From assembly GCA_010093705.1 (NCBI GenBank), contig MU006090.1, positions 2,166,308-2,230,307 on the forward strand: 64,000 nt of DNA. The letters run 5' to 3'. Position 1 is the first letter of the stretch, and every line of letters starts with the position of its first letter. The notes beneath the pieces are model-generated. The model saw nothing but the letters and a program-made list of their open reading frames with translations. It ran no database searches and was not told where the DNA came from. The DNA comes from Patellaria atrata CBS 101060. Lineage: Eukaryota > Ascomycota > Dothideomycetes > Patellariales > Patellariaceae. The translations under genes were made by a program, and so were the position numbers. This document shows, one piece after another, positions 12,725 to 21,103 of this stretch.

Positions 12725-13601
12725 TCAATCATCATCTTCTGATGAGTAATTGGTCAAACCTAATAAAGCACCTCTAGTGGTGGGAGGTTTCGGTGATGAG
12801 AAAGGTGAAGATGCGAGTTCCGTAGAGTGTTTGCCCGTCATTTTGTTCTCTCCTTGAATGGATGTAGCTTGCGCTTCAGGAGGAGAAGGAGTTGACCCAT
12901 TTGCATTCCTCTTTTGCCTCGTTTGAGTAGATTTCAACGGAGGAGACACCGCATTGCTCCCTTCTTCTTTATTATCATCTGTTACGGAGCTTTCCTTTCT
13001 CCTCAACTTCACACCCCCTAAAATCCTTTCCCTCTCCCGCTTTCTTTTTCTCCTCGCCTCCCATTTCTCTCCTTCGTTGGAATGTTTACTATCATCTTCC
13101 GCAACAGTTGCCGCGCGCTCAACTTCCTCCTGCTGCTTTCTGAACAAGTTAAGCTGCTCGGTCGTCTCCTTCTTGATAGCGGCCTCCTTGGCACGTGTAC
13201 TCTCGTGTACGGCGTCGAGGAAGTCAATCTCGTCCGCATCGAGACTGCGGAACTGATGTTTGAGCTTGATTGATTCTTCGAAGGCTTCTTGTTTCGCGGC
13301 TATGTGGGGAAAGGGTCTGGCATGTTAGTCTGGGGAATGGAGGGGATATGTCTGGAGACAGGGGAGAAGCCACAGAGAAACAAGGTACATAGGAGCGGGA
13401 AGACATAGTGGTGTAAAGGAAGCTTTGGGACTAGGCACCTTTGTTCGCTTGGAGAATCTCAAATAAGCTTTTGGAGCCTTGTGCTTGATTCTGGTCTTCC
13501 TTCCGACGTCTGTTTTCTTCGATTTCTTGTTGCGCTTTGAGCCAGGCCTCGTCGCGCTCAATTGGATTCTCGTTTGTGCCAGCTGCTACGAACTTCGACA
13601 T
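12725..13601 (-). CDS. FYV6: Fyv6/FAM192A (NIP30/PIP30 domain) protein
   Basis: Nuclear protein; yeast Fyv6 acts in the second step of splicing, and the animal homologue FAM192A binds the proteasome activator PA28gamma. Two exons, 13439-13601 and 12725-13299, give 738 nt (245 aa). The start MSKFVAAGTNENPIERDEAW, then SLFEILQANK, and after the intron AAKQEAFEE...FRSLDADEIDFLD and the helix KEAAIKKETTEQLNLFRKQQ, is the full NIP30 signature. The signature crosses the intron and so fixes the splice sites. The C-terminal half is basic then Ser/Pro-rich and ends in the short GLTNYSSEDDD motif, shared with animal members. I start at the MSK methionine rather than the internal MFRKQQ, because the domain needs exon 1. 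Confidence 0.93.
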
Positions 13602-14503
13602 GTTGTCAGGCCAGCCTGCTTTTATTTGTAGCTTCGTAGGAGTTGAAGGGTTGCAAGGCGATGCGTCTGGGGGTAGAAGTCTACAGGTAGAATGTCGGGG
13701 CCTAGGGTGATGATGTCGGTTTGAGACGGGGATAGCGGAGCGGAAATCTTCCTAGCGCGTTCACGTCAGCATCTGCGGCCTTGGGTATCTGGAATGGAAC
13801 GCGTCAGACGCTCAGTGCTACCTTCCCTTTTTTGACAGAATAGACCTAACTGGTTTTGTACCTTATGAACTGTAACGGGAACAGCTCTCGGACAATGCCG
13901 GACCGTATCGCTTCCGGGTGTCGAAAGTGGCCGCTGGGCTGCGAGTTAAAGGTGGAAATTTCGGGATGAAAAGCGGGATGTCAATCCCGTTCGGAGTGAA
14001 CAAGGAACCGAAGCTTTATCACAATCGGGAGAAGCCCGGAGGTCATAGGCACAACACTTCCCTTCTAATGTAGCCCCCACCACTTTGTAAAATGACTTCA
14101 ATAATACCTACTAGCTGATAGGTACCTGTAGGCAACAAAAATCTTTCCCCATAGATATGTACAGCCACTACAAAGATTTTGGTTCCCGCGATATCTGTAG
14201 CCGCATCAATAGCTCAGCCCATGCGGCGATTCATTTTAGGCAAAATTCAATTCGAACAATTCAACCCTGCATGATCGATATTTGACCGCGGGATTGGGAA
14301 CATTGCATCATTGCTGTAACGTCCTTCTCCCAGCCTTTGTAACCATTACTATTTTGAGTAGCCTGGTGGCGAACTAATCTTCTAGAAAGAAAAGAGAACG
14401 GCAGTCCGTTGACGTGGTTTGCAGCTATTACTGCATTATTGCATCTGTTTGTGTGACCAGTTAGTCAGTTCACGCGGTAGCAAAACTGATATAAGGAGCC
14501 ATC
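13602..14503. other. Divergent promoter region, 0.9 kb
   Basis: Between the Fyv6 gene and the aldo-keto reductase. I see no gene or repeat. Confidence 0.55.
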
Positions 14504-15761
14504 ATGTCCCTCACGCGCACCTCTCTCGTGAAACCCACTATATCTCTCCTCTCAACTGTTCCTTCCAGAGCTAGAACTCCAATCTTATCCAAATCTTTTG
14601 TCATCAGACAGACAACTTCCTTCCACACTCGCAGATTCGCCACCATGTCCCTTGAGAATACCAAGAAGACCTTTACTCTCAGCACTGGGGATAAGATTCC
14701 CGCTATTGGCCTTGGAACATGGCAATCCAAGCCGAACGAGGTGCGGGACGCCGTCAAGGTTGCCCTACAAGCAGGTTACCGTCACATTGATACGGCTTTA
14801 GCATATGGTAACGAGCATGAGGTCGGCGAGGGTATTCGTGATTCAGGCGTTCCCAGAGAAGAGATATGGATTACAACTAAACTTGATAATACATGGCATC
14901 ACCGCGTTGAGGACGGCATTACGAGCAGTTTGAAGAGCTTGGGTGTCGACTATGTCGATTTGTATCTGATGGTACGCCTTGATCTAGCATAGAGCGCGTC
15001 TATCGACTCACTGTGTGATATAGCACTGGCCCTCGTCAACGGACCCAAACGACACGAAGAAGCACTTGTCGGATTGGAACTTCGTTAAGACATGGTGAGT
15101 TGAAATTCAAACGGTAATAGTTGTGTTTGCATTGAGAAGGATTAACAAGGTTGGACTAGGCAAGAAATGCAGAAGCTCCCCGCATCCGGCCGCGTCAAGA
15201 ACATCGGAGTGTCCAACTTCGGGATCAAGAATCTTGAGATCTTGCTCAACGATGAATCATGCAAGACCGTCCCTGCCGTCAACCAGATTGAGCTCCATCC
15301 CAACCAACCATCGTAGGTGTTGCCATTGAATGATTGTGCCAAACTTTTCTAAAACCACGTCAGACCTAAGTTGCTCGATTATTGCAAGTCAAAGGGCATC
15401 CACTGTACCGCCTATTCCTGCCTTGGATCCACCGACTCTCCCCTATACAAGGATCCAACTCTCAACAAGATCGCAGAAGCTAAGGGCAAGACGCCTCAGC
15501 AGTGCTTGTAAGCTAATGTTACACCTACGGATCGAAATAAGTTAGTACTAACTCTTTCAAAGGCTCATGTGGGGGCTTCAACGCGGAACCAGCGTCATTC
15601 CTAAGAGCGTCACGGCCTCTAGGATACAGAAAAACCTCGAACTGGACGGGTGGGAGCTCACAGATGATGAATTCAGTCAGCTTAGCAACCTCAAGGACAG
15701 ATTCAAGGTCTGTGGAGACAGCTGGTTGCCGGTTAAAGTATTCTTCGGTGATGATGAGTAG
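14504..15761 (+). CDS. Aldo-keto reductase (Gcy1/GLD1-like), possible mitochondrial leader
   Basis: NADPH-dependent reductase of small aldehydes and ketones. Five exons, 14504-14971, 15024-15094, 15160-15312, 15364-15507 and 15563-15761, sum to 1035 nt (344 aa). The barrel starts at [20 protein letters not shown]. It has the catalytic Asp/Tyr region ([15 protein letters not shown]), the Lys (WITTKLDNT), the His (DLYLMHWP, across intron 1) and the NADP-binding VIPKSV near the end. Upstream of MSLENTKK lie 47 extra residues rich in S, T and R without acidic residues (ending SFHTRRFAT), which looks like a mitochondrial presequence. The internal ATG at 14645 sits in GCCACCATG, a near-perfect initiation context, so a shorter cytosolic form is plausible. 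It converges on the Tex1 gene with 134 bp between stops. Confidence 0.92.
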
Positions 15762-15895
15762 AACAGAATTTGGATCCATAGTGTAGATGAAAGGGACATC
15801 CCCTTAGTTACCGGAATGATCTTTAGTCCTCAGTCCCCGGTTGAGTTTCCTCTTGTGGCATGGTCTCCTATAATTCTTGTCAATGTTCCTAAAAA

Positions 15896-16922
15896 TTACT
15901 TGTCCATGGCTCCTACTATTTTTAAACCTGAAGCATCTCCAGAGTGGGCCAAGACATAGCGATTAGGATGCCACTGCACGTATGGTGCAGGGTAGGCAGT
16001 CTCGATCTTGTAGATGTATTCTCCAGTTTCCGTGTGGGCAATTTCCAGACCAGTTCCCTCATCAGATCCTCCTACGATGTAAGTACCGTCAAATGAAAAG
16101 CTAACGCTACGGACCGGTCCTATCATGTTAGAAAGGGCATGCTGGCAGCACCATTCCCAAGTGTCCCAGAGGGTGAGGAGCGCATCAGATCCGCCAACCG
16201 CAACCCAAGTACCCATTGGACTGATAGAGACACTAAGGGCCGCCGACGTATGTGCGCTAAGGGAAAGCAATGGTTCCTGGAGAACATATATTAGCACTTA
16301 TACATACCACAGCTAGGAATGAATGTTGTGAACGGACAAAGCCAGGATAATCCATGATCTTAATCTGGCCCTCACCGGTCGTGAGAAACACCTCCTTGCC
16401 GGAATTCGAAAAGCATGCTTGATTTGTCTGGATGTTCTGCGGATGCTCCGCTAACACGTTCATAGTACGTCTGTCAACGCGCTTCAGTACATCCTGCTTC
16501 GTGCCCACCAGCATCTCCTCGCCCTCCGGCATCCACGCGAGCGTCAAACCGTCCCCGCCCAGTTTGACCTCCCCAACAGCCGCTTTGCTTCGCACATCCC
16601 AAATTTTGAGTGTTCCGTCCGCGCCGACGCTCGCGAGCTCGGCGTCACGTCGTGGATGCCAGGCTACGCGCTCAACTGAGCCGATGTGACCCTTGAGCTC
16701 AGTGCTGTTTTTGACTTGGGGTTTTTCGGGATTCCATATGCGGATTGAGCGGTCGGTTGCGCCAGTCGCGATGAGCGTGCCGAGGGGGTTCCAGGCGATT
16801 GTACGGATTGAGGACGCGCTGGCACGTGCGGTCGTTTCACTGTAAGTCTGAGTACGTAGGGAGCGAAATTTAGCGATGAACCGATCGCGTGGAAGCGATT
16901 CGGCGCGAGGTGGAGGCGGCAT
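15896..16922 (-). CDS. TEX1: THO complex WD40 subunit, Tex1/THOC3 homologue
   Basis: WD40 propeller subunit of THO/TREX, coupling transcription to mRNA export in the nucleus. Two exons, 16308-16922 and 15896-16276, give 996 nt (331 aa); the intron has donor GTATGT and acceptor TCCAG. WD repeats are seen at IRTIAWNPLGTLIATGATDRSIRIW, VERVAWHPRRDAELASVGAD, LTLAWMPEGEEMLVGT, LSVSISPMGTWVAVGGSD and VRSVSFSFDGTYIVGGSDE, plus weaker blades. The size equals human THOC3 (351 aa) closely. The C-terminal APYVQWHPNRYVLAHSGD is typical of the family. The THOC3 assignment is by recognition of the whole pattern; another WD40 protein of the same length is a small possibility. Confidence 0.88.
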
Positions 16923-17247
16923 TGCGCTGGACTGAGTGTAGTGATAACTGCAATGGAGGAAAGATGCAGCTGTAAGGGAAAGAGCTCAGAGTTTCTTTAT
17001 GGGGTATCACATAGATATTCGATAGTACCTGTGGGAACGCGGGTTAAATTATAGACTAGTTACAATATTAGTAATCACGTGACCCTTGTCTTTATTAAGA
17101 TAAGACAAGATCTCTATATAATAGTATAATATATTTCTCTTATTTTCTATATTTTAATAGTTAAAAAATTATTAAACTTTTTATTATTATACTAACTTTA
17201 ATATTAATTTAAAAAATTAATATAAAGATATATTAATATAATAGATA
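16923..17247. other. AT-rich flank of the transposon, left
   Basis: After the Tex1 promoter the base composition drops sharply: 17100-17247 is almost only A and T. It includes CACGTGA near 17076. It looks like decayed repeat DNA into which the transposon inserted. Confidence 0.6.
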
Positions 17248-17302
17248 ACGTAAAGCACCACCGAGTGTCGCACACCACCGAGTGTCGCAGAATTTCTTGG
17301 CA
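17248..17302. repeat. Left terminal inverted repeat with two 17-bp subterminal units
   Basis: ACGTAAAGC, then two copies of ACCACCGAGTGTCGCAC/G at 17257-17273 and 17274-17290, then GAATTTCTTGGCA. It is the reverse complement of the right end except for one fewer unit. Confidence 0.93.
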
Positions 17303-17330
17303 CGAACAACTTATTGTAGAGAACATTAAA

Positions 17331-19022
17331 TTAATCGCTATCAAATAGAGAACCTGCGTAACCTGTACTCGTATCGGATTCAGAAGTCTCTTCTGAATCC
17401 TTTTTACATGTTCGAGCGTTATGTCCAGTCCCTTCGCAGTTCCCACAGCGCCGTATAGCTGGTTGGGCTGTTTCATGACCATCGCCACCTCGAGCCTTCT
17501 TTGATCGCTGAGACGCCGCAGACGCCTCAGTAGCTACCTTCGCTGACGCCTCACCATACTCTATTGTACCGCCGTGCTGAATCCGCTTCCGTTTGCGCGT
17601 TTTCCTCTTAGTTATTACTGCCAATTGCTCTTCAAGCTCAGCAATGCGGGCGCCCATAAGCGCGCTCCCATGCATCATCAATTCAGCTCCTTTTACGAGC
17701 TGTACAAGCCCAGACTGAGCTGTAGTAGGCCATCTAGTAATAGAATCCCGTACGAGCTTTGATTGCGATCCAAATTCAAGCGTGTTACTTGGAGTCTTTG
17801 ATTGCCACGGCGTCTGTAGTGGTAGGGGTTCTAATGGGGTGCGTAGGCGTACTTCAAGGCGATCTAGCACTACCTGCGCGTTGATAGGGACAAGGCCTGA
17901 TGCCTCAAAGGCTTTGCGACAGTTCTCCTCTGTAAATACGTCAAAAAACGCGTCCTTGAAGGCTGGTAGGAAGCCCTCTTTGTTGATATGGAAGACGCGC
18001 CGGCGTGCCAAGTCTCGAACGCGCTGGGAGTACTTGCGCTTTAATGGCAAAAAGCAGACTACGTCAAGTGGTTGGAGTATATGCGATGAGTGAGGAGGTA
18101 TACAGAGCGTTAAGATCTTGTTCTCTAGGCAGTAATCCTTGAAATCCTGGTTAAGGTGGCTCTCATGGCCGTCGAGGATAAGCAGCCGGTATACCCCTAC
18201 CGTACGCGCCTTTGTATGCGCGTCAAAGTGCTTCAACCACTCAAGACCAAGCGCGTTATTTGTCCAGCCGTTCTCAGAGACTGAGATCTTCCAGTTGCGC
18301 GGTATATCTGTCTNNNNNNNNNNNNNNNNNNNNNNNNNNNNNNNNNNNNNNNNNNNNNNNNNNNNNNNNNNNNNNNNNNNNNNNNNNNNNNNNNNNNNNN
18401 NNNNNNNNNNNNNNNNNNNNNNNNNNNNNNNNNNNNNNNNNNNNNNNNNNNNNNNNNNNNNNNNNNNNNNNNNNNNNNNNNNNNNNNNNNNNNNNNNNNN
18501 NNNNNNNNNNNNNNNNNNNNNNNNNNNNNNNNNNNNNNNNNNNNNNNNNNNNNNNNNNNNNNNNNNNNNNNNNNNNNNNNNNNNNNNNNNNNNNNNNNNN
18601 NNNNNNNNNNNNNNNNNNNNNNNNNNNNNNNNNNNNNNNNNNNNNNNNNNNNNNNNNNNNNNNNNNNNNNNNNNNNNNNNNNNNNNNNNNNNNNNNNNNN
18701 NNNNNNNNNNNNNNNNNNNNNNNNNNNNNNNNNNNNNNNNNNNNNNNNNNNNNNNNNNNNNNNNNNNNNNNNNNNNNNAATCGAGGTCAAGAATATATCG
18801 GACGATCGTTTGCTCTTCGGTCGCGGTGAGCTTCTGGCAATTAGGCTGGCAATTGGCTCGGGCGAGGGTTTGGTTGTATCTTCGCTGAAGCTTTCGTGGG
18901 CACGCGTTATACGCGGCGGCGGCGCGTCGTAGGCTTCGAAATTGGCCTTCCTTATAGGCTTGAAGTGCAAGCTCTATTCGGCCTTCTTGTTGAGCTTTAT
19001 TATCTTGTTGTTGTTGAGACAT
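17331..19022 (-). CDS. Pogo/Fot1-like transposase with C-terminal zinc knuckle
   Basis: DDE transposase for the element above. The frame runs 563 codons, of which about 155 are hidden by the N gap at 18314-18778. The N-terminus (ELALQAYKEGQFRSLRRAAA...LQRRYN, then LTATEEQTIVRYILDLD) is a psq-like plus CENP-B/Tc5-type helix-turn-helix region. After the gap come LLILDGHESHLNQDF (second catalytic Asp) and IPPHSSHILQPLDVVCF (third catalytic Asp). The first Asp should be in the gap. The C-terminus has a coiled stretch, basic KRKTRKRKR, and a CCHC knuckle, CGNCEGTGHNARTC. The visible frame has no stop, so the copy may be active, but the gap hides too much to say. Confidence 0.92.
   Translation of the reverse strand: MSQQQQDNKAQQEGRIELALQAYKEGQFRSLRRAAAAYNACPRKLQRRYNQTLARANCQPNCQKLTATEEQTIVRYILDLDXXXXXXXXXXXXXXXXXXXXXXXXXXXXXXXXXXXXXXXXXXXXXXXXXXXXXXXXXXXXXXXXXXXXXXXXXXXXXXXXXXXXXXXXXXXXXXXXXXXXXXXXXXXXXXXXXXXXXXXXXXXXXXXXXXXXXXXXXXXXXXXXXXXXXXXXXXXXTDIPRNWKISVSENGWTNNALGLEWLKHFDAHTKARTVGVYRLLILDGHESHLNQDFKDYCLENKILTLCIPPHSSHILQPLDVVCFLPLKRKYSQRVRDLARRRVFHINKEGFLPAFKDAFFDVFTEENCRKAFEASGLVPINAQVVLDRLEVRLRTPLEPLPLQTPWQSKTPSNTLEFGSQSKLVRDSITRWPTTAQSGLVQLVKGAELMMHGSALMGARIAELEEQLAVITKRKTRKRKRIQHGGTIEYGEASAKVATEASAASQRSKKARGGDGHETAQPAIRRCGNCEGTGHNARTCKKDSEETSESDTSTGYAGSLFDSD
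18314..18778. other. Assembly gap, 465 N
   Basis: Run of N inside the transposase frame. It keeps the frame (155 codons), so the size is probably an estimate from a related copy or masked sequence rather than an arbitrary gap. Confidence 0.99.
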
Positions 19023-19047
19023 TTCGTGTTATAGTAGAGGTAATAGC

Positions 19048-19119
19048 TGCCAAGAAATTCTGCGACACTCGGTGGTGTGCGACACTCGGTGGTGTGCGAC
19101 ACTCGGTGGTGCTTTACGT
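19048..19119. repeat. Right terminal inverted repeat with three 17-bp subterminal units
   Basis: TGCCAAGAAATTC followed by three copies of the CGACACTCGGTGGTGTG-type unit and GCTTTACGT. It is 17 bp longer than the left end because of one extra unit. Such units are probably transposase-binding sites. Confidence 0.93.
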
Positions 19120-19121
19120 TA

Positions 19122-20081
19122 CTAGAAATTATTGTATATCGAGTATTAACGAATATATTAAGACTGGAGATTTCCAGTAGCTATGGAGTGGGTAACTTGA
19201 TATTGGAGTTGCCCAGAGATCTAATCTGATAAGATAGATCACGTGATAGGAGGAATAAGATATATGGTAAGGGAACCGTGATAAAAACTATAATATTTAA
19301 CTTTATAAATAAGATTAATAGTAAGAATAAATATAAAAAATCTAAATTATATATATAAAGAAATATCTTTAAATATTCCTTCTTTATAGTCTTATTTTTC
19401 CTAGCTAGCTATAGTTAATAGCTAACACCTCTATCCACTTCTAGACACTGGCCAACACTGGACACTGGCCATGTCACGTGATCTCAACTTCCGTCCTAGT
19501 TGTTCCGATCCGTCACCTGGTGCTACCCCCACCGGTGATGCATCCCTATCACTTTGTGGCCGTAACAGTAAGTTCTCTAATTTAAATAACTAGTGAAGCA
19601 CGTTATCTTGATTTAAATAAAATGAGGTCCCTACCTAATAATATTATACGCTTCTCATATTTTCCATATACCGACGTTGGACCGAAGCGATCGGGGACCG
19701 GGAAACGTTTACGTCAGCGATGGTCGACCGCCAACCAGACCACTTAAGGTAAGCAACCTCCTTTTAGAGTTTCGTTAGACACCTTGGGGCTTTGGGAACT
19801 TCGATTTCCTCACATAAGGGAAGACGTTATGTTACGAAGTGATCCTGCTAAAGGGATTTTGAAAGATCTCCTTATGGAGGTACATTATGGAACGAACAAC
19901 GACCTCCACCTATCAACCATGGATAATCTTTAAGACTGTCTACCTCCCTTAATAAGTACAATCCCACGCCAATTTGACAAGTTACCTTAAGGTATCTATT
20001 CTCAACCTCCCAAGATTTACAACTAGTCTAGGTATGGGAACACTTATCAATCCGTTATACGAATTTATCCATGGAGAATAG
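19122..20081. other. AT-rich flank and decayed sequence, right of the transposon
   Basis: 19120-19440 is AT-rich, with an ATCACGTGAT palindrome at 19238-19247. Around 19443-19472 a short ACACTGG motif repeats three times. Between 19670 and 19930 there are protein-like open stretches without start codons, for example one reading EDVMLRSDPAKGILKDLLME, so a decayed gene may be present. I could not assign it. Confidence 0.45.
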
Positions 20082-20738
20082 CTCACTGATGATATACCTC
20101 GGGATGCTGCCGTTTTCTTTTCGGAGCAGTATGGTATCTGGGATCCAAGCGATCCCTTTGGAAGATACGGCAAGCGTGTCCGAACAAATATACGGCGACT
20201 GAGGGATCTATTGCCTGTGGATGCTGAGAATATCTACGTTCGTGTACTGGTGGCAGGGGAGCTTGCCGGTCATGTATTCGCCTCACGATGGACACAAGGG
20301 CGAAAGATATGTTGGATCACACAGCTCGTTATCAAAAGAATCTTCCGCAGGAGAGGAATAGCGACAGCATTGCTTTTGACTCTTCGTCAACAAGACGATT
20401 TGTACGGAGTACTGAGTTCCAACCCAGCTACTATCCTTGCAACTTGGCGAGCATTAGGGGGAGGTTCGAAAGACATTGATCTCTCTACCACTCAAAAGTA
20501 CGCTATTGACATCCTTCGGTCTTCACTAGTAGAGTATGTGAATGGTGCAAAGGTTCATGGATCACTATTCCACGAATCTCATGATGGTTCTGCATCTACT
20601 GCAGATACGGGACTTCATGTCTGCTATGATGAACCATCGGAAATCTTAGCGACGATCCAGCAGCGTGGTACTATGTGGCCATTGGGAGAACTGCTGGAGG
20701 GACACGAATATATTATTCTTGTTGAGCCCACTCCGTAA
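20082..20738 (+). CDS. GNAT-family N-acetyltransferase, 5' end unresolved
   Basis: Acyl-CoA-dependent N-acetyltransferase of unknown substrate. The open frame starts right after a stop at 20079-20081 with LTDDIPRDAAVFFSEQYGIW, so conserved coding sequence reaches the frame's very beginning with no ATG there; the first in-frame ATG (20211) would cut off about 43 conserved residues. The core motif is VIKRIFRRRGIATALLLTLR, with the RxxGIA acetyl-CoA loop. It is followed by YGVLSSNPATILATWRALG and a C-terminal WPLGELLEGHEYIILVEP, typical for a fungal GNAT subgroup. AATAG at 20077-20081 could be a 3' splice site, but I found no convincing first exon. Alternatively, a start exon at ATG 20071 has been put out of frame by a small indel. 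The coding body looks intact. Confidence 0.7.
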   Translation, partial: LTDDIPRDAAVFFSEQYGIWDPSDPFGRYGKRVRTNIRRLRDLLPVDAENIYVRVLVAGELAGHVFASRWTQGRKICWITQLVIKRIFRRRGIATALLLTLRQQDDLYGVLSSNPATILATWRALGGGSKDIDLSTTQKYAIDILRSSLVEYVNGAKVHGSLFHESHDGSASTADTGLHVCYDEPSEILATIQQRGTMWPLGELLEGHEYIILVEPTP

Positions 20739-21103
20739 AGCTGTTTGACGGAGAGAGGGCATATGAGGATGCTAGTCGCGTGGAAGCAGTTAGTTAATGG
20801 AATTGTTGATTCTTTACGTATTCATGTATATTACCTTTTCCGATGATTTGTACTAGCGTCAACGTGAATATTGACGATCGAAATTATTAAATTGTTACGA
20901 GATATATTGTACAAGCATGTAGTAGAACTAGATGCACTTCGAACCTTGCCAAGACCGGGGAGGTCTTGACCCGTCGCGTCAGAGTGCGGCTCCTCGCAGA
21001 ACACGTCTCCCACCAACATTCGTTTCCGCAACACTTTTCGCTCACCCTTCCATCAAGAATGAACCCTAGAATGCGCAACCTACTTCCAGTTTCTTAATCC
21101 ACA
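20739..21103. other. Intergenic, 365 bp
   Basis: Between the GNAT gene and Hir1. It holds the Hir1 promoter. Nothing else is visible. Confidence 0.55.

Larger units (their letters stand above)
17248..19119 (-). mobile_element. Fot1/pogo-type (Tc1-mariner superfamily) DNA transposon
   Basis: The element is 1872 bp (465 of them N) with inverted ends beginning ACGTAAAGC on both sides and a TA dinucleotide duplication at 17246-17247 and 19120-19121, as expected for pogo-like insertion. The inner ends carry a 17-bp direct repeat, ACCACCGAGTGTCGCAC, twice at the left and three times at the right. One transposase frame fills the minus strand. TA target, terminal inverted repeats and the transposase family all agree. 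It looks structurally whole apart from the assembly gap and may be recent, since its frame has no visible stop. Confidence 0.93.

Noticed and set aside
18139-18888. Plus-strand frames of about 200-250 codons in the transposon
   Set aside because: Mostly N; they lie antisense to the transposase and have no motif.
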